Source of the DNA: Desulfobacterales bacterium | Lineage (GTDB): Bacteria; Desulfobacterota; Desulfobacteria; Desulfobacterales; JAFDCJ01 | DNA: 10,268 nucleotides | Reading direction: 5' to 3' | Assembly (NCBI GenBank): GCA_020345785.1 | Contig: CP070771.1 | Span: 759,767-770,034 of the forward strand | Part shown: piece after piece, positions 6,204 to 10,268 of the stretch | Layout: each line of letters begins with the position of its first letter | How positions within the stretch are numbered: position 1 is the stretch's first letter | The notes under the pieces: model-generated | Told to the model about the DNA's origin: nothing | Database searches by the model: none | Seen by the model: only the letters and a program-made list of their open reading frames with translations | Position numbers and translations under genes: made by a program

Positions 6204-7228
6204 TATGGCAAATCGACGTAAAAGACCTTAAGAAGTACTATCAGGTTCATGATAAAGAAGCCGGCTTTCTGGGCTCGCTGCGCAGCTTCGTCCACCGCCG
6301 CTATCGGAATGTCAAAGCCGTCGACGGCATCCGCTTTCAAATCGAAGAAGGCGAGATGGTAGGTTTTCTGGGACCCAACGGCGCAGGTAAAACCACCACC
6401 CTGAAGGTGCTGTCCGGCCTGCTCCACCCCACGGACGGTTGGGTTCGCATCCTCGGTTTTACGCCTCAGGAAAGAAAACCGCTCTTCCTTAAACAAATTA
6501 CCCTGATAATGGGTCAGAAGAACCAGCTCAATTGGGACCTGCCGGCCATGGAAAGTTTTATTGTCAATCAGGCCATCTACGACATTTCCCCCGGCGAATT
6601 TCGCAGCAGCCTGGCGGAGCTCAGTGATCTTCTCGACTTGCAGCCGCTTCTCAACAAACAGGTACGCAAACTATCCCTCGGCGAGCGTATGAAATGCGAA
6701 CTGGCCGCAGCCCTGCTCCATCGCCCGAAAGTGCTCTTTCTCGATGAACCGACCATCGGGCTGGATGTCACCATGCAGGCCCGCATCCGACAATTTGTGG
6801 CGGAATACAACGCCCGTTATGGGGCTACGGTGATCCTGACAAGCCATTACATGGCCGATGTGACGGCGCTCTGTAACCGGGTGATCGTGATCGACATGGG
6901 CCGCATCATCTACGACGGTAACCTGCGTGCCATGGTGGAACAGCTGGCGCCCTACAAGGTATTGAAACTGATCCTGCGAAGACCCCTGGGTTGCGAGGTG
7001 CTCGCGCCTTATGGACAGGTGAACGACTGCAATGGTATCAAGGCAACCCTGCGGGTTCCGCGGGAAACGGCAACCGAGGCCGCCGCCAGGCTGCTGACCG
7101 CCATCGACGTGGAGGATGTCACGATCGAAGAGCCCCCGATCGAAGAGATCGTTTCCGAAATGTTTAGCCGCGGAGAGGTGATCGCCAATCCGCCGCTGCG
7201 GGAGCAGGAGCGCCGCGATGATTCGTAA
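6182..7228 (+). CDS. ABC-2 type transporter ATPase (COG4586-like)
   Basis: This is the cytoplasmic nucleotide-binding subunit of an ABC-2 type, probably exporting, system. Motifs in the 348-residue protein: Walker A GPNGAGKT at 64-71, Q-loop Gln102, a variant signature LSLGERM at 164-170 (LSLGE in place of LSGGQ), Walker B LFLDEP with Asp188-Glu189, and H-switch His222. About 100 residues after the nucleotide-binding core form the C-terminal extension usual in NatA/COG4586-type subunits. The N-terminal MDTNNHE is encoded by the CACGAAT repeat and has no evident ribosome-binding site, so the true start is uncertain, although no other standard start lies in frame before the core. It overlaps the following permease by 11 bp and shares its fate. 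The transported compound is unknown. Confidence 0.9.
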   Translation: MDTNNHELWQIDVKDLKKYYQVHDKEAGFLGSLRSFVHRRYRNVKAVDGIRFQIEEGEMVGFLGPNGAGKTTTLKVLSGLLHPTDGWVRILGFTPQERKPLFLKQITLIMGQKNQLNWDLPAMESFIVNQAIYDISPGEFRSSLAELSDLLDLQPLLNKQVRKLSLGERMKCELAAALLHRPKVLFLDEPTIGLDVTMQARIRQFVAEYNARYGATVILTSHYMADVTALCNRVIVIDMGRIIYDGNLRAMVEQLAPYKVLKLILRRPLGCEVLAPYGQVNDCNGIKATLRVPRETATEAAARLLTAIDVEDVTIEEPPIEEIVSEMFSRGEVIANPPLREQERRDDS

Positions 7229-8006
7229 GTACTGGGTACTTTTAAAATTTAATTGGCAAATACTAATGGAGTACCGGGCCGGCATGGTGATCTGGGTCAT
7301 TGCCAATACGATGCCCTTGGTGATGCTGGCCGTCTGGATCACGATCGCGAGTTCGGCGCCGGTGGCCGGCTACGGACCCGCCGAATTTGCGGGCTATTAT
7401 CTGGCGCTGCTTCTGGTCCGGCAGTTGACCACCGTCTGGGTTGCCTGGGAACTCGATTATGATATCCGTCTGGGAGATCTCTCGCCGAAACTTTTGCGGC
7501 CCATCAATCCGATCCACAGCCACATTGCCCTGCATCTGGCCGACAAGTTATTTCGGCTGTTCACGGTCGTGCCGCTGGTTCTGCTGGCGATTTTTTGCGT
7601 GCCCGGTATTTCTTATCACGTCGACCCAATGACCCTGTCTCTTTTTCTTGTCTCGCTGATTTGGGCGCTGGCCATTCGGTTTATGTCCCAGTACTGCATA
7701 GGACTTTTGAGTTTTTGGGTCACCCAGTCGCTTTCCCTGAATGAAATGTGGTATGCCGGAATGCTGATGTTTGGCGGCGTCATCGCGCCCCTCGAACTTT
7801 TCCCGCCCTTCATCGCCGAATGGGTCGTGTATCTGCCCTTCCGTTACATGTTGTCCCTACCGGTGGAAATCCTTATGGGAAATATGCCGATCGAGGAAAC
7901 GGTCAAAGCACTCGGGCTGCAGGCGCTATGGTTAATTCTCTGGATCGGCCTCTTTCGGCTTCTCTGGAAATCGGGCCTCAAACATTACAGCGCGGTGGGA
8001 GCGTGA
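7218..8006 (+). CDS. ABC-2 type permease (COG4587-like, PF06182)
   Basis: This 262-residue inner-membrane protein has about six hydrophobic segments and is one of two related permeases paired with the preceding ATPase. Family-like features are the N-terminal W..LMEYRA stretch before the first membrane helix, KLLRPINPIHSH in the first cytoplasmic loop, and LPFRYMLSLPVEILMG near the C-terminus. The N-terminal EYRA motif is shared with the second permease (MEYRANF), consistent with paralogy. AGGAG (7206-7210) lies 7 bases before ATG 7218, inside the end of the ATPase gene, pointing to translational coupling. In comparable loci the second permease follows directly. Here 681 bp of repeats intervene. 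Confidence 0.88.
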   Translation: MIRKYWVLLKFNWQILMEYRAGMVIWVIANTMPLVMLAVWITIASSAPVAGYGPAEFAGYYLALLLVRQLTTVWVAWELDYDIRLGDLSPKLLRPINPIHSHIALHLADKLFRLFTVVPLVLLAIFCVPGISYHVDPMTLSLFLVSLIWALAIRFMSQYCIGLLSFWVTQSLSLNEMWYAGMLMFGGVIAPLELFPPFIAEWVVYLPFRYMLSLPVEILMGNMPIEETVKALGLQALWLILWIGLFRLLWKSGLKHYSAVGA

Positions 8007-8083
8007 AGTTGCAGAGCAGGCCATATTTAAATAGACTTAAAAGATCCCTCTGCCGATCATCGAATTTGTGCTTGTTAGGAAAT

Positions 8084-8118
8084 GGCTCATGGCACAAGGC
8101 TCAAGGCGCAAGGTGAGG
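8084..8118 (+). repeat. Tandem heptamers GGCNCAA
   Basis: Consecutive 7-base units GGCTCAT, GGCACAA, GGCTCAA, GGCGCAA and a degenerate GGTGAGG run head to tail. The array is short and imperfect and has no coding context. Confidence 0.6.
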
Positions 8119-8175
8119 GAGAAATTTCTGTGGATCCGAAAGAATTGAAAGAAGTTAAATTTGGCAATTTTGATT

Positions 8176-8200
8176 GTGGGAGCGGTTTCTAACCGCGATC
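8176..8200. repeat. REP-like hairpin GTGGGAGCGGTT
   Basis: TGTGGGAGCGGTTTCTAACC followed by GCGATC contains the perfect stem GCGGTT (8182-8187) / AACCGC (8191-8196) with a TCT loop, headed by GTGGGA. This resembles the head-plus-hairpin layout of repetitive extragenic palindromes (REPs) known from Pseudomonas. Only one copy is seen in this window, and no REP-associated tyrosine transposase is present. Confidence 0.5.
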
Positions 8201-8296
8201 AACTCGGTTTGATGCATACCGGGAATCGTGGCTGCTAGCAATGCCTCCCAGAAATTACTAAAGCGGCAATAACTATTTAGACATGCTGATTTAATA

Positions 8297-8638
8297 TTCA
8301 CCGCAGAGGCGCAAAGAGCGCAGAGAGCGATTATTTTTTTATTTGCCGCTGAGAGGACGGCAAATAAAAAGACTCAAGCCCTGCAGGCAATTCAAAAGAC
8401 CGATCTTCGAATTGCTTTATTTCGTATTTTCATTTGAATTGTATTTTTGTCTCCAAATTTACTATTTGCCTATATATTTTCTGCCGAAGGCTGATTGTGT
8501 TTCATTTGCCTTTGCTTGCATCCCGTGCCAGCGGGGCCTCCCTGCCTTGCCATAGTCCTCGCCTTTACAGGACGACGGCAGGTCAAAGGCAAATGAAAGG
8601 AAAAGCTTTCTCAGCGCTCTTTGCGCCTTTGCGGTGAA
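8297..8638. repeat. 342-bp palindromic (MITE-like) element
   Basis: The terminal arms TTCACCGCAGAGGCGCAAAG (from 8297, arm to 8326) and 8609-8638 are 30-nt inverted repeats with two mismatches. Inside are a perfect 13-bp hairpin TTTTTATTTGCCG (8336-8348) / CGGCAAATAAAAA (8358-8370) and a perfect 15-bp inverted pair TTTCATTTGCCTTTG (8500-8514) / CAAAGGCAAATGAAA (8584-8598). The latter encloses the hairpin CCTGCC (8541-8546) / GGCAGG (8577-8582) with inner stem GTCCT (8555-8559) / AGGAC (8569-8573). The terminal arm, T-run and TTTGCCG hairpin follow the same order as in the element at 4518-4870, suggesting one family. Confidence 0.8.
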
Positions 8639-8661
8639 AAATTTTGCTGCTAATAGGTCAC

Positions 8662-8667
8662 TATAAT
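8662..8667 (+). promoter_or_regulatory. Consensus -10 hexamer TATAAT
   Basis: A perfect TATAAT lies between the palindromic element and the second permease. No good -35 box is found at 16-18 bp (AAATTT is the closest). If used, transcription would begin near the ribosome-binding site at 8674-8679, leaving only a very short leader for GTG 8688 and fitting ATG 8712 better. Weak evidence. Confidence 0.2.
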
Positions 8668-8687
8668 AACGAAAAGGAGCTCGAAGG

Positions 8688-9497
8688 GTGAGCGTGCACA
8701 GAAGGGCAACCATGCGTTATATCAGGCTGCTCGGTATTTTCTATAAAAACTCCCTGTATACGGAAATGGAATACCGGGCCAACTTCATCGTCAATACCAT
8801 CATGAGCTTGGTCTGGGTGGCCTTTGCGATCCTGGGGCTGAAAATCTTCTTTTTCCACCGGGACCAAATCGGGCAGTGGGGCTATTATGAAGCTATGGTG
8901 GTCGTAGGGGTTTATTCGTTTTTCAATGGATTTATCGAAGCGGTGCTGCAGCCGAATATGAGCCGGATCATCGAGCAAATCCGTTTGGGCACGTTTGATT
9001 TTGTCTTAATAAAACCGGTCAACAGTCAGTTCATGGCATCGCTGCGCAACCTTTCCATCTGGAAGCTGGCCGATATCCTGGTCGGCGCCGGGATCTGCGT
9101 CTACGCGATCGCCAGAATCAAGGCAACACCTACCCTGCCTGATATTGTGCTGGCGCTTTTGTTTATTTTCAGCGGTACAGTGATTGTCTACAGCATCTGG
9201 GTGCTGATGGTCACCACGGCCTTCTGGTTTGTCCGCATAGACAATATTACCGAGCTTTTCTCGGCCATTTACGAAACCGGACGCTTTCCCGTCAGCGTCT
9301 ATCCCGGATGGATGCGGGGCGTTCTGACATTCGTGGTCCCGATTGCCTTCATCACAACCTTTCCGGCGGCCGCCTTGCTGGGACAGGCCAAAATCCGGTT
9401 ACTACTCGCCTCGTTTCTCATCGCCGCCCTGCTTTTTAACGGCAGTGTGCTTTTCTGGCGTTTGGCGTTGCGACACTACAGCAGCGCCAGCAGTTGA
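8688..9497 (+). CDS. ABC-2 type permease (COG3694-like, PF06182)
   Basis: This is the second membrane subunit of the ABC-2 exporter, 269 residues from GTG 8688 or 261 from ATG 8712, with about six membrane segments. It carries MEYRANFIVN before the first helix, FDFVLIKPVNSQF in the cytoplasmic loop, and GRFPVSVYPGWMRG followed by PIAFITTFPA near the C-terminus, which is characteristic of the COG3694 group. AAGGAG (8674-8679) is 8 bases before GTG 8688, while AAGGG (8702-8706) is 5 bases before ATG 8712. Comparison with the first permease (MIRKYWVL against MRYIRLLG) favours the ATG, and the ribosome-binding site slightly favours the GTG. It is expected to act with the ATPase at 6182 and the permease at 7218, although repeats separate it from them. 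Confidence 0.88.
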   Translation: MSVHRRATMRYIRLLGIFYKNSLYTEMEYRANFIVNTIMSLVWVAFAILGLKIFFFHRDQIGQWGYYEAMVVVGVYSFFNGFIEAVLQPNMSRIIEQIRLGTFDFVLIKPVNSQFMASLRNLSIWKLADILVGAGICVYAIARIKATPTLPDIVLALLFIFSGTVIVYSIWVLMVTTAFWFVRIDNITELFSAIYETGRFPVSVYPGWMRGVLTFVVPIAFITTFPAAALLGQAKIRLLLASFLIAALLFNGSVLFWRLALRHYSSASS

Positions 9498-9814
9498 GAT
9501 CAGTCGCCTACATCGGCTTATTGCAGTAAAGAATCCCGGCCCAGAGGCCCCGCCCGGGCGGGCTTTGACTTCACCCCTGAGGGGTGGTTTTGACCGTCAG
9601 ACAACCCGTGAGATTCATTTACGGCAAAGCCAATCTTCTCTGCCCCCCGCAAAGCGGGCTCTTCGACGGTCCCAGAGGACCAGGTTTTCAATCTTAGGAC
9701 AAAATTTGAATTGGCGAATTAATTGACTCACATGCTCATAGATCAGGAAAAGTCGAAGAAATAAGGTGTATAGAAAAGGCATGCAGTCTGAATTACGGTT
9801 AATAGAAACTCGAA
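9498..9814. other. Intergenic region with short GC-rich hairpins
   Basis: No gene is supported between the second ABC-2 permease and the convergent lipoprotein gene. It contains the perfect palindrome CCCGCCCGGGCGGG (9549-9562), CACCCC-TGA-GGGGTG (9572-9586), CCCGC-AAA-GCGGG (9646-9658) and GGTCC-CAGA-GGACC (9668-9681). From about 9685 to 9814 the DNA is AT-rich with no visible structure. Confidence 0.6.
9572..9591 (+). terminator. Possible weak terminator after the ABC-2 permease
   Basis: The 6-bp stem CACCCC / GGGGTG with a TGA loop is followed by GTTTT, 75 bp after the permease stop. The T-run is short, so this is a weak intrinsic-terminator candidate that would end transcription before the convergent gene. 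Confidence 0.3.
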
Positions 9815-10231
9815 TCACCTTGGACAGTAAATTATCCAGGGTTTCTGATCAGCGGCAACCCGCCAATCGCTGCTGTATGACCAAGAACTCTTGTTTGACT
9901 CGGCATCAACGGTTCTGACCGAAAATATGGTTATGCCCGGTTTTACTTTAAAACTATATTCGTTCTCACTCACAGGTTCGGGTTCCTCTTCCCCCTTTTT
10001 CAAAAACTCGCCCTCAGCATTCATATCATAATACAGCAACCTAACCTCATATTTATGGTCGGGATCGGCAGACTGATTCCAGGTTACCGTGCACTTTTCT
10101 CCGGATGCATAAGAAATCTTCTCCATCTCACCCTTTGTTATCAAAGTACCATTAGGCGATGTCTCGATTTGTGCCGAGGCACATGCCGATAGAAGCAAAA
10201 GGATGACAAAAAGAATAAAATTCGGCATCAT
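9815..10231 (-). CDS. Small lipoprotein of unknown function
   Basis: This 138-residue protein begins with a hydrophobic signal ending in LLSAC, a lipobox with Cys17 as the lipidation site, so it is probably anchored to the inner or outer membrane facing the periplasm. The rest is hydrophilic and predicted beta-rich, with EVRLLYYDMNAEGE and YSFKVKPGITIFSVRTVDAE resembling the strands of a fibronectin-III/Ig-like domain. This is only a pattern impression. Two further cysteines (Cys47 and the near-C-terminal Cys136) could form a disulfide. Adjacent ATG codons at 10231 and 10228 are possible starts, and neither has a strong ribosome-binding site. The gene is convergent with the ABC-2 permease, giving no functional link. 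No known family is recognised. Confidence 0.75.
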   Translation of the reverse strand: MMPNFILFVILLLLSACASAQIETSPNGTLITKGEMEKISYASGEKCTVTWNQSADPDHKYEVRLLYYDMNAEGEFLKKGEEEPEPVSENEYSFKVKPGITIFSVRTVDAESNKSSWSYSSDWRVAADQKPWIIYCPR

Positions 10232-10268
10232 GCGGACACTGGCGCGAGACGAAAAAATCGACGGTGCT

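Larger units (their letters stand above)
8007..8687. other. Repeat-filled gap splitting the ABC-2 gene set
   Basis: No gene is supported here. From left to right it holds heptamer repeats (8084-8118), a REP-like hairpin (8176-8200), a palindromic element (8297-8638) and the ribosome-binding region of the next gene. Short open frames inside the palindromic element are explained by its repeat structure. Confidence 0.7.

Noticed and set aside
6671..7342. Long minus-strand open frame (223 codons) opposite the ABC-2 ATPase
   Set aside because: It overlaps the ATPase and its downstream permease start on the opposite strand, is rich in His/Gln/Arg with no recognisable motif, and is a typical antisense shadow of a GC-rich gene.
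8084..8118. Heptamer array considered as a CRISPR fragment
   Set aside because: The units are 7 bases, contiguous and without spacers, and no cas gene is nearby.
8343..8713. Short open frames on both strands within and next to the second palindromic element
   Set aside because: Their boundaries follow the inverted-repeat arms and hairpins, their composition is low in complexity, and both strands are open because the sequence is self-complementary.
9343..9726. Plus-strand open frame overlapping the end of the second ABC-2 permease
   Set aside because: It runs in another frame of the permease and then through GC-rich hairpins. Its composition (Arg, Pro, Ser rich) is that of a shadow frame.

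Overview
The window looks like a chromosomal stretch from a mesophilic Gram-negative bacterium, most likely a Desulfobacterota (deltaproteobacterial) lineage. This is inferred, not proven. The coding style, the mix of importer, lactate-racemase-family and ABC-2 genes, and above all the intergenic DNA packed with palindromic repeats (CACAGAG-type and CACGAAT-type) fit environmental members of that group. No rRNA, tRNA, CRISPR array or transposase gene is visible.

Layout. (1) Positions 1-475 are non-coding: a nested palindrome (41-185), a second hairpin (262-290) and a small operator-like palindrome (423-437). (2) Positions 476-4102 hold a tight plus-strand operon: two MalF/MalG-type sugar ABC permeases with overlapping ends, an SDR dehydrogenase 4 bp later, and a MalK/UgpC/MsmX-type ATPase that probably starts at TTG 3005. 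The substrate-binding protein expected for such an importer is not in the window. (3) Positions 4103-4894 are non-coding: an inverted-repeat segment that may carry a decayed short ORF (4104-4366), then a 353-bp nested palindromic element (4518-4870) ending 24 bp before the next gene. (4) Positions 4895-8006 hold a LarA-family (nickel-pincer racemase/epimerase) protein, then 33 bp later an ABC-2 type ATPase and its first permease. (5) Positions 8007-8687 are non-coding and repeat-rich: heptamer repeats, a REP-like hairpin and a second palindromic element (8297-8638) that shares an internal module with the first. (6) Positions 8688-9497 hold the second ABC-2 permease. (7) Positions 9498-9814 are non-coding with several short GC-rich hairpins. 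(8) Positions 9815-10231 hold a small minus-strand lipoprotein of unknown function.

How the genes fit together. The first operon probably takes up a sugar, polyol or sugar acid, and the SDR would oxidise or reduce it. The LarA-family enzyme would racemise or epimerise a 2-hydroxy acid. The three ABC-2 genes form a recognisable exporter set (ATPase plus two related permeases of the PF06182 / COG4587-COG3694 kind) whose substrate is unknown. The most notable features are the placement of a LarA homologue directly ahead of this exporter set, and the way palindromic elements sit at gene boundaries, splitting the exporter set and in one case supplying the apparent start codon of a gene.
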